A stretch of 64,000 bases of DNA, taken from the NCBI GenBank assembly GCA_008933995.1, contig WARS01000011.1:11561516-11625515 (forward strand), given 5' to 3'. Position numbers and translations under genes: made by a program. The notes below the pieces were generated by a model that worked only from the letters and a program-made list of their open reading frames with translations, was not told the DNA's origin and did no database searches. How positions within the stretch are numbered: the first letter of the stretch is position 1; every line of letters begins with the position of its first letter. This stretch comes from Datnioides undecimradiatus. Lineage: Eukaryota; Chordata; Actinopteri; Lobotiformes; Datnioididae. Of the stretch, positions 15,737 to 28,743 are shown one piece after another.

Positions 15737-18700
15737 ATGGAAACGAACTCGCGACCGGAGTTTTGTATACACTCTTGGGTAAGTTTGTTACCCTCCTCGT
15801 TTAAGCGTTTATGCTGTCTTTGTCCTGTAGTTTGACTATCACAAATACACGCCACTGGCAGAGCGACAGTGGTCGGTTACACACGTCACCACAACAGTTT
15901 TGCTAACGTTAGCTTAACGGTCAGTGAGCTTCTGCCAACGTACAAGTGCAGCGAAAACAAACAGCCGTTCAGGTTTTGTTAACGAGCAACTCAGCAGTAC
16001 TATTGACTTATATAGTTGTGTACAGTAGGGCTACAGTTAATTCATATCGTGTCCGGCAGGGAGCCAACAGCTATGGGCAGCTGGGACAGGGACATGTGGA
16101 CGACCAGTCAGATCCGCAGCAGTCTGACACCGCTACGCTACAAAACAAGGCAGTCCGGGCTCTCAGCGGCGGCGGGGGTCACTCCGTGGTTATCACCGGT
16201 AGGTTACTGTCTGCTGCTAAAATCGAGCCTTTCCTCTTCAATTCAAGCCTCTGTCCACCTGATTACATGTTTAGCAATGTGAGCAGTGTCTGGACAAAAC
16301 AGATGATGTGGCGCCCCCTCCTGTTCAAATCAGTTGATGGGGTTTGTTTTTAGTGAAACTAGGCTTGTTTTTCCTTTTGACACCAGACATAAACATTCTT
16401 AACTTACATGTGATTATAGGACACTACTGAATATGAAAAATATACAGCAAGATACATATAAACATACACAGTGAATAGAAAACCATCAGTCATTACATAA
16501 TGTTACTTACAAACAGACCAAACTAGATCTTTTTTATTCAAAGAAAATGTTTTTGCTCATCTTAGACTGTAATTACAAATTCACAATGACATGTAAGTTC
16601 AAGGCTGACAAAAAGGCAATTCGTTTTCTTGACAGTGCAGGTACATCTATGGTATGGAGGTGTTGCTCTTTTCAACATATTCCAGGCTTCACAGATGAAT
16701 CACAAACTTTGTCTTTGTGCATTGTTCCTGTTTAAAACATCTATTTCTGTTTTTTTGGCTTTTTAAACAAGAAATTATATGGTTCTCAGATGTTTGTGGT
16801 GTATCTTGTGTTGGACAGAGAATGGAGAGGTATTTGTGTGCGGACAGAATCACAGAGGCCAGCTGGGACTTGGCCACATTGCAGACGTTTTAACTCTTCA
16901 GCTCTGCCCCAGTCTGAGTCAGAGGGTCACGAAAGTAGCCTGTGGTTGGGATTTTACTCTGCTTCTTACTGGTAAGTGGTGGTTCACACCAGGAAGTCAT
17001 GCTCTGTTTTACACGCACTCTAGATTCAGACGGATATGACAGTTAAATGAGCAGTAATTAAGCATATCCTCCAGATGTTCCTTTGAGCCAGAGATAGGAT
17101 AACTGTGTCTATGATGATGTTTTATTTAACCTTCAGTTAAAATCTGGATGTCACTGTAGCCCAAAATTAGACATGACTAAAGGTGGGTTGCACAGTCAGT
17201 TAGTAGTTCAGTATTAGTACAATAGAGCATGATTAGTTGGTAAAATGGCTGCAGCTGTTGAATATACAGCGGAATGTAACTAAATTAGAATAGATGCAAG
17301 TAGACAAAAGGAGCACTACTCACAGACCCACTACTGCATTCATGTCAGATGGAATAACTGTAATCAGCAGCTTCTGACTTGTAAACATTACTCATGCCAG
17401 CATCCAGTTTGTAATTACAATTGGGAGAGGTTGATTTTTCTAAAAGTGCTGATATATTTGTCTTGGCACTTAATGATACACAATTGCCCAAGAAACCAAA
17501 GAATTCTGACTCTCATGTCAACCAGTTTCACCACTCAAGCATTTCAAGAATATATGGCCATATTGTCACTTATCAGTGTTTTTTGACATCATGCAAACAA
17601 CTCAGCAGTCATAAAGCTATGTTAAGTTGTCCGGTGACACGAACACCTGCATGTCATTGCATTCCAGGAGAACAGAATTGTCATAAAACCAGCAAAAGCC
17701 TGAGGGTGCTCATGCGGACTAGTTTTGCCTGTAGACTTTGTAGACTTTGTTTGAGGAGGTTACCCTCAATTCACAGCACAATAATATTAAAAATGTGCAT
17801 GAGTTTGATATTTCAGTGTGTTTATATTTTTAATTTATTCTTTTATGACACACCGACAGAGTGTGGACAAGTATTGGCATGTGGGTCCAATGCATTTGGA
17901 CAGCTTGGTATTGTTGAGACAGTGACACACTCTGCAGATCTACAGGCTGTTGAGGTGAGTGTTAGAGCGACATCTATTTCACTTACTTTGAAAACACAAC
18001 ACCACCACTCTTGTTTGAGTCATTCTTTTTATTTACCCTGACTGGTTAACAACTTTTGCAAACCAACTGCACCTGGTGATGAGTTTTATCAGGTTCTTTG
18101 TAGCAAATGTCCTTATCCTGTTTGTTTTAGAGTCTGAAGGAGCCAGTGGTGAGCGTAGCAGCAGGACTCAGACATTCACTAGCTGTGACAGGTAAGTTTG
18201 CAATAGAAACTCTGTGTTTTCATTTAGCAGCCAATCCACAAATCCTAATTTTCTGTCCTGCCCTCAGGCTCAGGCTGTGTATATCAGTGGGGAAGAGGTC
18301 TTTTCAGTCAGGCTAAGAGAGCACTTAGTCCAAGCCCTGTTCCATCACACCTTAGCGCCACAGTGCCGTCTCTGGTACCAGGTGAGTGAAAACTTATGTG
18401 ACCCTTATGTTATTTGCAATATCTGTGATGACTGATGAATATAACAAATGTAACAAATAATTGTGCCTGTGTTTCAGGTCTGGAACAGAGGATCTCACAC
18501 ATGGTGACTGCAGGCTCAGCGCACTCTGTGTGCCTTACAGGTATGACATTGGCGTATATAAAGTGCTAATTATGCTGTATTATGAAGAGTTGAAAGCCTC
18601 CGGATTGTCCTACTTGCAGAATTTAATCCAGTTAATTTAACAGCCAAGGGGGAAAAAGAACGGCTTTGCTTTGAAAATTGCTTTTGTGAATCTATATACA

Positions 18701-21700
18701 TGTCGATAAGCATGTTAAGATAATAAATATTCTGCTGATGTGTTTAATGTTCTTTGATGTGTATAATTTCATAGAGTTGCTTAAAGAGCATCTGACAAAC
18801 ATAAGAGAGGCTGTTATCTAAATACAGATATGTAATGCATTCTTTTGCAGCTCTCTCTAAGGCAGTATTTACACTTTCAGGTTGTACCAGTGAGTTGTCT
18901 TCTACTTCATGTTCATACATCATGTCTGGCCTCCGTTCTGTCCTGTAATTAGTTGACCAGCACCACTCAATTACTGCTCTGCTCTTTCTGCTGATGCCTC
19001 TGCTGGATGAAGAATAATGGTGCTCCTGTCGTGTGTGCAGGAGATGGTGATTTGTTTCTGTGGGGAAGCAACAAGCATGGCCAGCTGACCACCACAGAGC
19101 TCTTCCTGTCCTCTCCCACTCTTGTAAAGCGCTCACTACTGGGTGGAGAGAAAGTTATTCAAGTGTGGAGCGGCTGGACACATGTCGTTGCTCAAACAGG
19201 TGAAACATGATAAGATATTATGTCTGTGATGCTAAAAAGTTGTAAATGGATTTAACCGGTGTGTTGTCACATCATAACAAGGTTGTCCTTAATTTCAGAG
19301 ACTGGGAGAGTGTTCACATGGGGCAGAGGAGATTATGGACAGCTGGGCCGACGAGCATCAACCAATAAGAACCCAGAGCAGCAGTCAGCACCTCCTTCAG
19401 CAAAAGGTGGAAACCATGGAGCCTCCCTCCCTGCGGAGGTTAAAGTCCTCCATGGAGCGACTCAAGTAAGAGCTCAATGTGTGACAAAGACCAGAAAACA
19501 TCAGATTTATAAGTATTAATAATTTACTGTATTGATTCTTATTTTTGTTGCCATCGTCCCTGTGTTCTAGCAGAAAATGTGGGTTTCAGTCCAGCTGGGG
19601 GCAGCAGACAACCACAAATACAACCAAGAAGCTGAGGCTTGTTTTTTATGAGATGAAACACAGATCCACTGAATGAGAACCAGGTCCACTAAGAGTAGAG
19701 CTCTCAATGATTTGCCTCACTACATCTAGTGTGTAGAGCACATACGCACACACACAATCCCAGAGGGCCACTTACATTCAGTGAAGGCAGAGCTCTCCTC
19801 TCCCATAAGGGCAGTTATGTGTGAGCGTCACGGGATTGCAGCAGTTAACCTGTAGTCTTAATGGCAGCTGTTTGGCAGGAGATCGCTGCCAATAAAGTGG
19901 ATGTCAGGGACGTGCAAGGGCAAGCTCTGGATCATTCTTCCACTGCGCACAGATCATTGCAGAAGTGCTGACGTATGTCAAGGCGTAGTCACCTTGCGTG
20001 TGTAAAGCTAAAGGCAAGATGGATTAGCTGTGCGGACTATGAATCTCTCAGCCCATCCTACCACGTTAGTCCTCCCAACACTGTACGTACACACCTGCAG
20101 AGTCAATATTTAGTAAACTGTCGCACTTTTATGAGGCCTATGAACATCACTGGAGTAACAAATTATAACCTGTCAGGGGTTCAGGAATCAGTGGATGTCT
20201 TTCTGTTCATGGTCTGACACAGCTGGAAGCTTCATCTAAAACACTGCTTCATGAAAGCACTGCAAACTTTATTAGCGAGGATAGATATACACAATTAAAC
20301 TACTTTATTACTAGTAATAAGCCTTTAATAAAGGCATCTAAAGAGTTCTGTGTCACATTTTTATTTTCCTTCAGATTTCAGAATTTAAACCTGTCCCCTC
20401 AATTTCTGTCGCTATGTAGTGGAGAAGAGAAAAGACTGCTGACCAAAACCTTTTACAATTTAATGGTCTTTTCTCCGCAGAGGCAGGCACACACAGCCGT
20501 CTTGAGACAGTTGCGTTAACTGCTCCAGACAGCCCAGCAGTATGTTCTAGCTTTTATGAATGGGCTGGCTTTTCTGTTACAGTTTTCTGCTCTACTTTCT
20601 GATGATGCACGGCAAAGCGAGGGAGCCTCCTAATGTATTTACAAGCGAAATCAGCACTAATGTAATGTGTACTGGGTGCATTCATGTTGTTTGCAGTTTT
20701 GAATAAAAGTTGGATGGCTACATCTCGACACGTGGCATTTTATTTTAGTTTCAGAGCAGGTTGGGTTACAAAGTATGTCATTATCCATGTCGACATAACA
20801 ATTCTTGGATGCTTTCAACATGCATTTTAGATATTTTTCGAATCTTTTTCTCCACAGATTGCATGTGGGTCCGAACATAACCTTGCCATTGTAGGTGAGT
20901 GTATTCTCTGAAAAGCTTGCTTAAATTTTCTTGCTTAAAAACTGCAATAGATAAGCATAAACATCCGACAACATAATAGATAATTGCACTGAAAAAGGTA
21001 CATCAAGGAAGAGAGAAATCAAGCAGAAATAGTTTGAACTTATTGGTTTCAAGAAGTGTAAGTAACTGGAACAAGAGACTCCACTTTTGGCCTGACATAA
21101 CTATGACTCTACTCTACTACATAAAGGATTAGGGAATACACATAGGTGAGGCTAAACCATTTCAAGTCATTCTCCTCTGTGTACCAGAGAGTTGGTAAGG
21201 GAACAGTCTAATACATTACAGTTAAACATCAGTGTGAAATATTAATCCTTCTGGTAATGCTGTAGAGGATTTCTGAGGTCAGCTCTTTGCTTTGTGGCCT
21301 TTGCATCAGGAAGTAATTGCAGCACGAATAGATGTGTATCACTGACAGAAGCAATTACCAGAACAGGCCTGTAAAAGAGCTGAATTAACCACACACGCAT
21401 TTGCAGGCATGTTCTTTTCAGTTACAGAGTGTTTGGAGAGCAGTCTCCCTTTATCCACATAAGAACAGAACATGGACATCACAGTCTATAGTTTCTTATT
21501 TGTTAGATTTACAAAGAGATTAAATGTGCTTTTCTCCTTTCCGGGCTTGCCAAAAGTCTCCTGCTTTACCAAAGTCAGAGACGTGCACTTTAAAATATTT
21601 TTGGAAGTAAAATCTTTCACATTAAATTTTGAACACTGACCCAGTTTTTTTTACATCAACATGAATATAAAAACAGCAGATGAACATTAAAACACAATGA

Positions 21701-23483
21701 CAGGCTTCCATTAGAGAAGAAACCCTGGACACTATTGTTAAATGGCAAATGGACGTCCACTTTTGATGTTCTGACCGACTTAAGCGGTTAACTGGAAATG
21801 CCATATTGTTAGTGCAGGCTGTCCATCACAATGACAGTTCTCACAAAGCACCGCTCTGTGTTTTCACAAGTTCAGTTATGTGATGAGAAAGCAGAAACAG
21901 TAAAGGGAGAGCTCATGTGAACCTCGTGCACCTCGCTCCTGTCCCATGCTCTCCTCTTTTCCTCCTCCTGTCTCAAGCGCAGCGGCAGGAGCAATGAAAT
22001 AGCAAAACAGGATTGGAAGCAGAGACCTGAGTGCTGCTATTTCTGGTGCTGAAGTAGGTCAGGCGGAAAGGAACGGAGAGCATTGCATGCTGCTCATGAT
22101 ATCTGTTGCCTGCTCAGCCCTTGCCCGTTCACACCTGAGGAAGTGCTTCTCATGTATGAAATTCATCACCGGTGGTCAGAAGTTGGGGATAGGCCAAAGA
22201 CGCTGTGGGCACAGCTCATCCAATCTGAGGAAAGATTTTTGTTAATGTGAACATTTTGACAAACATCTCGGATCAGATCCTGTTTTATTTTATACCTGTA
22301 ATATGATGTAAGTCATGCTAAAAACAGGCGCCTCCTGCAGATTTTTGTTGCTGTGGCATTGTTAACAAGGTGTGAGATTTTAAATCATCGAATGTAAAAC
22401 CAAATGCCAGGATTTGTTTACAAGGAAATGGCTTTTGGTTTGAGTGTCTTGATTTTGATCCTTTTGTTGTGCTGAATATCGCGCAGGCACTTTGTTGCCA
22501 TGGAAACACTGATGTGCTGTACTCCAGTCAGTGAGTCCATGAATTAAGCACAGCACCAAAATAAGGCTTTTTCCCCAAAGAACAAAACGTTTCAACACAT
22601 TTAGCCCACTAATAGATGAGAACCAGGATGTTTACAGGGTAACCTTAAGCAAAGATGCAGACGAATGCAGTCCAGTTATAAATACATGCAGTATCTTAAA
22701 GACGGGGCTACATGTGTGTTTAAAATGCAAAAGCCATATCTGGCAGAATGTCACACTGACATAAGCTGCTTGGCATGATATTTTGGTCTGTTAACTGGCA
22801 AAAGCGTATGTGTCACTTGGCGAATCCAAATTTTTGATGCCACCAATTTTCAGAGACGAGCTATGAACGCAGAAAGACAAAGAAACCCCACGATGAAATA
22901 AATGAAAAGACGGCATGAAAGACACACAACTGCAGGACGGGGAAAGCTTGAAGATGTGTTACCCTTGAGAAAGCAAGCTCGCTTCTGTTGCCATGGCAAT
23001 GGAGCCTATTAGGTAACTGTGTTGCCATGGCACGTGTCTCCTCGGTGATGCAGACCTGACCACACCCACCAACACCTCACCAGCTGTGAAGAGCAGGGAG
23101 GCTTTATTACTGGCTGAGTGTCAGTGTTGGGAACAGAGAGGCTGTGTGTATGTGTGTGTATGTGCGATCGTGTGCTTTCTTTTTTTTTTTTTTTTTGCAC
23201 CCAGACTTGCACAAGACTTTTTTTTGCTTCAGGCTGCTAATTTTATCCTACATGGTACAGTGCTGCAGCCCTGTACCCCTCTTGTGTCAGCTCCACTGAC
23301 CCATGACCCCTCTCCTTTTCAGGGGGGTGTCTCCTCTCCTGGGGCTGGAACGAACATGGAATGTGTGGAGACGGTTCACAGACCGACGTCTTTCAGCCAC
23401 AGCTGGTTTCTGGTCTCAGACCTCTTCTCATTGGATGCGGAGCCGGACACTCTATGGCAGTGTGCGCTGCGGTGACTAACTGA
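15737..23483 (+). CDS. sergef: sergef, secretion-regulating guanine nucleotide exchange factor (complete, 11 coding exons, 396 aa)
   Basis: Exons: 15737-15778, 16060-16198, 16819-16971, 17860-17954, 18131-18191, 18268-18381, 18478-18540, 19041-19199, 19299-19465, 20858-20894 and 23323-23483. Phases agree and the sum is 1191 nt. The protein is an RCC1-like beta-propeller; blade signatures seen in order are WGANSYGQLGQGH, CGQNHRGQLGLGH, CGSNAFGQLG, QWGRGLFSQ, WGSNKHGQL, WGRGDYGQLGR and WGWNEHGMCGDG, seven in all. SERGEF (DelGEF) binds the exocyst subunit Sec5 and modulates secretion in mammals; true exchange activity is uncertain. The start was chosen because ATG at 15737 yields a 14-residue exon ending in W that joins G-ANSYGQ exactly as in human SERGEF. 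The protein is shorter than the human one (about 458 aa), mainly at the C-terminus, where it stops soon after the last blade. Exon 10 is only 37 nt between introns of 1.4 and 2.4 kb. Confidence 0.93.
15902..15913. repeat. 12-bp perfect palindrome GCTAACGTTAGC
   Basis: A perfect palindrome just inside sergef intron 1, about 165 bases after the start codon. Palindromes of this type recur near teleost promoters in my recollection; the role is unknown. Confidence 0.5.
19466..20857 (+). other. sergef intron 9
   Basis: A 1.4-kb intron with GTAAGA donor and CACAG acceptor, just upstream of the 37-nt exon 10. No repeat or gene is recognised. Confidence 0.75.
20895..23322 (+). other. sergef intron 10
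   Basis: A 2.4-kb intron with GTGAGT donor and TTCAG acceptor. It contains a homopolymer T run near 23180-23196. Short open frames inside it have no recognisable content. Confidence 0.75.
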
Positions 23484-26084
23484 AGACAAAACTCTGCACT
23501 GATTTGACTTTAGCAGCTTTGGAGCAGGAACATTTGTGCAGCATGAGACAAGCAGAGATTAGAAGAACAGAATGAATCGGTGAATTAACATTTTTCGGAG
23601 AGATTTTGTGGCATCGTAGGTGCTTTGAAAAGCACACACGATTATTTTCAGTGCCTTTGAACAGACAGTAACTTTCACCTTCCAATAGGCTGCCTAAACT
23701 CCTTGGAAGGTCAGACCTCAAACTGCAGTCATCATAAATACTGTTGTGTGGTTGAACACAGGCTGAGTTATGTTACGTGTGGACAGAGGCCATAATTTCT
23801 CTGACCAGCCTGTCAATTTGATGGACATGATTGGGTCCGATGGCTCTGCAGGACATGGTCATGCCTATGGCTCTTGGTCCACCTGCAATGTTTGTCGCCC
23901 TGAATCGAGCCGTTATGGATCATGTGAGGGATGGGCTAGGCTGGTGCTGCAGCTCCATCTTCCCATGTCAGCGGTTTTATTGCTGTGATCTTGAGTGTCA
24001 GTCGGCAGTCAATCTCTGCACTTCATGCTGAAAATCTCTTTGATTTACCACTTACATATACTGTACAGTATTTTTTTCTTTGGCAACTGTCTATCATTTA
24101 TTTATAATCTTGTCAGTCTGTGTCATCTTCTCTGATATTCTGTTTGTCTCATTTGCACCACTGTCGTACTGTATACTTTTCTAATCCCTCTTGGGGGAAA
24201 TTTGTCCGCTGCGTTTGACCCAACTTACATATTTATAAGCTGTGGGCGGCCGCAGTGCAGCAATGGAAAGTAACTGCAAATATGAGGCCATCTGGTCAAG
24301 GGCAGTGGCAGGACTCAGAATGGCTCATGGATCATAACTTTGCAATTTATTTACTTTTTTATTTAAAAGATTTTATTTTCTTGCTTAAGATTTATGCAGA
24401 TTAAATTTAAAAAAAAACTAAAATTATGCAGTGAAAGTTAAATTTATGTTTTTTTCACCTGGATTAGTTTGGAAAAAAAAAAATAAATCAACACTCGTTG
24501 AAAAATGATAATTTCTGTGTTTTTTTTTTATTTATCACTATTTATTGTACAAGCCTGAACTGTATTGGTCAAAAAAGACACAAAAAATCCCTAAACAACA
24601 AACCAATCAAAACGATCACTGAACACCTTATTGAGATAACTAACCACAAAATACAGTGTTCAAAACACACACTCTGAAGTCTCACTAAACGGCACACGTT
24701 AGTTGCCTCTTAGTTGTGTTATTGATTCCGTTTAATGATAACTGTTGTTTGTTGTGTTCTTTTTAAATTTCTTTATTATTCTGTGTCAGACAATGACCAG
24801 CACACTGTCCCCCCATTTATGCTCAGCTCTATTGGCAGATTCAGATCTGCTGTACCTGACTGCACACAGATCTCAGTAGGTTGTTGGCAGTGCGTTTGCA
24901 GTTGTTTGGTAAAAAAGTTGGTCCCTTTTCCACAAACTTTTCCACACAAACAGTGAAGCTGTACTTTGTACTTGATGGTTCTCCTTCATATTTTTAAGTG
25001 TATGCTCATTGTTTGCCTTTAGAAGCTGATCCCTACAGAGGTCCTTATTCTATCCGTGTGCTTTTTTAGTACTGAACTGATGCTTGGTTTCAATGGCTGG
25101 TGACTGATGGCTAATCTAAATTAAAATGCACATCAATTCATTATGTTGGTTAAGATATACCAACATGATGAATGGTAAGAATTTGCATAACAGAGGCACT
25201 TTTCCGGTATGATGTGAATAATGTTTCGGCATTGCTTAGTATTACATACTAATATACCATTTTGAATATATGCATAAAAAGAATAATAATCCAATTCTAC
25301 ATGATTGTCACTTAAAAATGTCCTATAGAATAATTATCAATGTCTGAGCTGTGATATGAGTTAATAGATTTTACATATAAGCGCTCTTTGTTCATTAAAG
25401 TGTAGCTACATTTGAAGATATATCAGATTTCGATTAATGTTCAATATCTATTATTCCTCTCTGGAGAATTCCATATTAGCCAACTAAATTATTTATTACA
25501 ATTCCTACAGCACACTTTACCATTTTAATCCCTCATTAATACAAGGTAAGAGTGGTGTTTTCTTTTAAGTACAGTGACTTTTTTTGTGGATGTTATCGCT
25601 TTGATGCCTGAAAACATATCAAAGGAAGGTTAAAAATTCACTGGTGCAAAACAGTGCAAAAGTCTACAAAGATGTGATCATGACAGTGCAAAGTTAATGA
25701 TTTGTTTTCAACTGTTTAGTCTGGCTGACATGACAAGTGACATATTTTTGCTGAGAGGAGGGGGGCGAAGAGGAGTGGTTATTAAAATCGGAGCAACATT
25801 TTTTTTCTTTCAACAGAAGAAGCACACAAATATTTGATGATCACTCAAAAACATTGGTACACACAACTTCAGCACACATAAAAGCGTATTTACAGCACTG
25901 GCACACACCAAAAATAGGCACACAAATTACAACACAGTAACCAGTCACAGATACTGAGCTACATAAGGCTTGACAACAAAACTTCCTCAGTGCTACATCT
26001 ATGCTGAGTTTGTGATGTACAGGTTGTCACTGTCACACCCATTTAAAAATACTAAGTAATACACACAACAATGCTACAGGACTA
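23484..26084. other. sergef/kcnc1 convergent 3' region
   Basis: Presumed 3' UTR of sergef reading rightwards and 3' UTR of the most distal kcnc1 form reading leftwards. Plus-strand AATAAA occurs at 24482. Minus-strand signals (TTTATT on the plus strand) occur, for example near 25492. Poly-A and poly-T runs are frequent around 24410-24530. No gene is recognised. Confidence 0.5.
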
Positions 26085-26194
26085 TCAGGTGGGTGATGGG
26101 CCATTATGGGTCATACACATAGTGGTTGGTACACCATGGTTCATAACACAAACTGACTCTGTTGGTTGTCTGCTCCGGTGCTGTCGCTGGGTCT
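26085..26194 (-). CDS. kcnc1: Candidate distal alternative terminal exon of kcnc1
   Basis: On the minus strand a pyrimidine-leaning stretch and TATAG acceptor (AG at 26196-26195) precede 110 bases. These continue the reading frame left by kcnc1 exon 3 (one base of a split codon): two bases complete Glu, then 35 codons and a TGA at 26087-26085. The peptide starts ETQRQHRSRQPTESV and ends MTHNGPSPT. Of the three frames this is the longest and the only one compatible with the phase of exon 3. It would be a further C-terminal tail, about 2.5 kb beyond the exon at 28883-28744. Vertebrate Kv3 genes are known to swap C-terminal exons. I cannot match this tail with certainty to a named isoform, so the call rests on phase, splice signal and position. 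Confidence 0.5.
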
Positions 26195-28743
26195 CTATAA
26201 ACATATAAAAAAACAATAACAAAAATAAATTATTACACAAATTATGTAAAATGGTGGAAATGATGGCGATGATGGATACCTCTGGAGGTGCGGGAAGAGG
26301 TGAGAAATGACACTAGCTTGGAGAGTAAAGAAAATGTGCTCCGTTAGTTCCTCATGGTAAACCACAGGTTTACCATGTATTTCCCATGCTTAGCCAAGGC
26401 ATCAGACAACGATGTACTGTCTGTGTGCAGAGGTTGGAATCTGAGTCGGTTAATAAACATGCCCAATCATGCTGCATTTTACAGGTTGATGTACAGTAGT
26501 TCGGTCATTGTCATGCGTTTGTATACTTTGCGTCATGCTCTCACAGTCACCTTGTTCTTTTTATGCTCTCTTTGACCCGGACACAGGTAGACAGAGGGTC
26601 AAACAGCAGTTGAAAGCACTAGCTGTAAGCTAGTGGGAAAGGAAGGATGTATGTATGCATGTGCTGTTGAATAAAAACGGAGTCTAAACGCTCGTTGTGT
26701 ATAAAATTTATTTCATGCAAGGACTTATATTTACATATTTTATTTGAATACTTTTTCTGTTGCATAAATGTAAAATACATGCATTTACCTTTCCCCAAGT
26801 AGACCCACATCCCATACTGTGTCGTACTGTACTTTTTTTTCCCCAAACTTGAATTGCATGAGCATATAATTCACCTGCATCCCTTCACATCAAATCTTCA
26901 CAAGATTTATTTCTTTTTTTTTTTTTTAAATATATAACGTCCATTAATTACCACAAGAGACATGACTTGAAATGTAAAACTCTGCTCATTCAGAATAAAA
27001 ACAAAACTTAGATGAGTTGCTATACTTGTATCTTCTTCTAGAAATTAACATTTCTGATTGGTCAACATAAAATTTGTTAAAGTGCCCTGAAAGAATTGTG
27101 CATAATTATTGGGACAGTATCAATACATGTAACAGTAACAGTATTGATGTTTCAAATCAATAGACGTACATACTGCAGGAGCCATTGTGACATCTCTGGT
27201 TGATCATAACGCTGATATATTTTGGCTCTGTAGAGTTGCCTGGTCCCTTTTAATAATATTTTGTGCTTTATCATACAAAAAGTTCTTGAAATTGGGATTA
27301 TAAAGACAGTATTTTCAGCTGTTCTTTCCTTCTTGGAGCTATGTATCCCTCTGAAGGTTAAATCCTAGTATGTGTTTAATGGTGTAATAATAATAACCAA
27401 GAGGGCGTTTTTTTTCCTGTGGTTAAGGGTACGAGGGCGGTGCAAATGGTACAAGGTGCACCTTTATAAAATAAAGCTTTCGTTACACTGTTATGAGCAT
27501 GGTATAAAGTGTATTGATGCTACACTGGGAGCACTTATGTAATATCATGTCAATTTATTACTCACTTTTACATTGCCTCTCCAGGTATGAAGGCACCGTT
27601 GTTTTATAATTCATGAGTCTTTGCCTTAATATAGGCATCGCAGCAGTAATAGAAGTTGCTGCGGACTACCAATGCTATTTAAAAACTCATAACTACCAGT
27701 AAATATAATTGTATAAAAACTATTTATGCTCATAACAGCATTAGTTGGCTTTATGACAGATTGTTCAAGTTAAATCACTCTATTTTAGTTGGAGGCCCCA
27801 GTCAAATAAATACAAGAAAATAAATATATGAATTTGGGGAAAGGCAAAGAATGGCGGCTACATAAAAATCTCTGCTATGACTGAGTCTCTTGTAAAGCTG
27901 TCTCAAAATGCATAAAAAATGACAAAGCTTTCGAAGCTTTCGAAAGAAAAACTTTTTTTTTTTCTTACAGGTACTGTGACACAGCTTCTTGTTGAACATA
28001 ATTTCTCATGCAGTTCATGCAAATGAACAAACAGTTTTAGTTCTGTCGACATTAGATGTATTCATCACTAGTATCATAGGAATTGTCATCATCTCCATAT
28101 TGCATTGGACATCATGAACATGGTGTTCACTTTTTTTTTTTTTTGATGGCCACTCAGATAACATTGAGACTTGTCTGGATTGCACTTTCAGAATGATAAC
28201 GTCTCTACTTTGCAACATACAAAGCACTTAAGAGGAGTTCCCTTAACAGCTGGCAATGATACCTTTTGGATATGTTTGAAAGCCATGTATTGTTAATGTC
28301 CAGCATATTATTAGCAGGGGTTACATCTTATGAAAATTTCTTTCACAAAATTGTAAAAAGCAGATGAGATAAAAGTTACTGGCAGAAGAGTATGCGAGAT
28401 CAAAAGCAACAGAGCAACAGGCAATGATGTAAACACAGGGAAAGAGTGGGGTTAGCCTGTGGTAGAAGTAAAACAGTGCTTTGTCTGCGACTGAGGTGAT
28501 CCATGCAGAGTGGCATGTGCCAATGTTTTCTAGTCTAGGATATGATGACACACCCAAGGAGAACACTTGGGAAGCTTGAGTATAAGCACAGTTAAGATAC
28601 AATTTTCCAGAAAAGTAAAGAAATCAAAAATGGAAAAAAAGCAGGAGCGAAGGCAAGTGTAAAAAGCAAAATTTGACAGGAAAGATAAGAAGGAGGAGTG
28701 TGGACTGGCCTTCCAATGGCATTGTGTCTGCTACTCAACCATG
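26195..28743. other. Region between the two distal kcnc1 terminal exons
   Basis: It is intron or 3' UTR of kcnc1, depending on isoform. AT-rich, with T runs near 26910 and 28130 and a short tandem AGCTTTCGA near 27935. TTTATT on the plus strand at about 26708 could serve as a minus-strand poly(A) signal. No other coding exon is recognised. Confidence 0.5.

Noticed and set aside
15463..15804. 113-codon plus-strand open frame over sergef exon 1
   Set aside because: It uses a different frame from the one that splices to give W-GANSYGQ. The sergef start at 15737 explains the region better.
17421..18041. 206-codon plus-strand open frame
   Set aside because: Its first two thirds are intron; only the part from 17860 to 17954 is the real sergef exon 4, with clear AG and GT borders.
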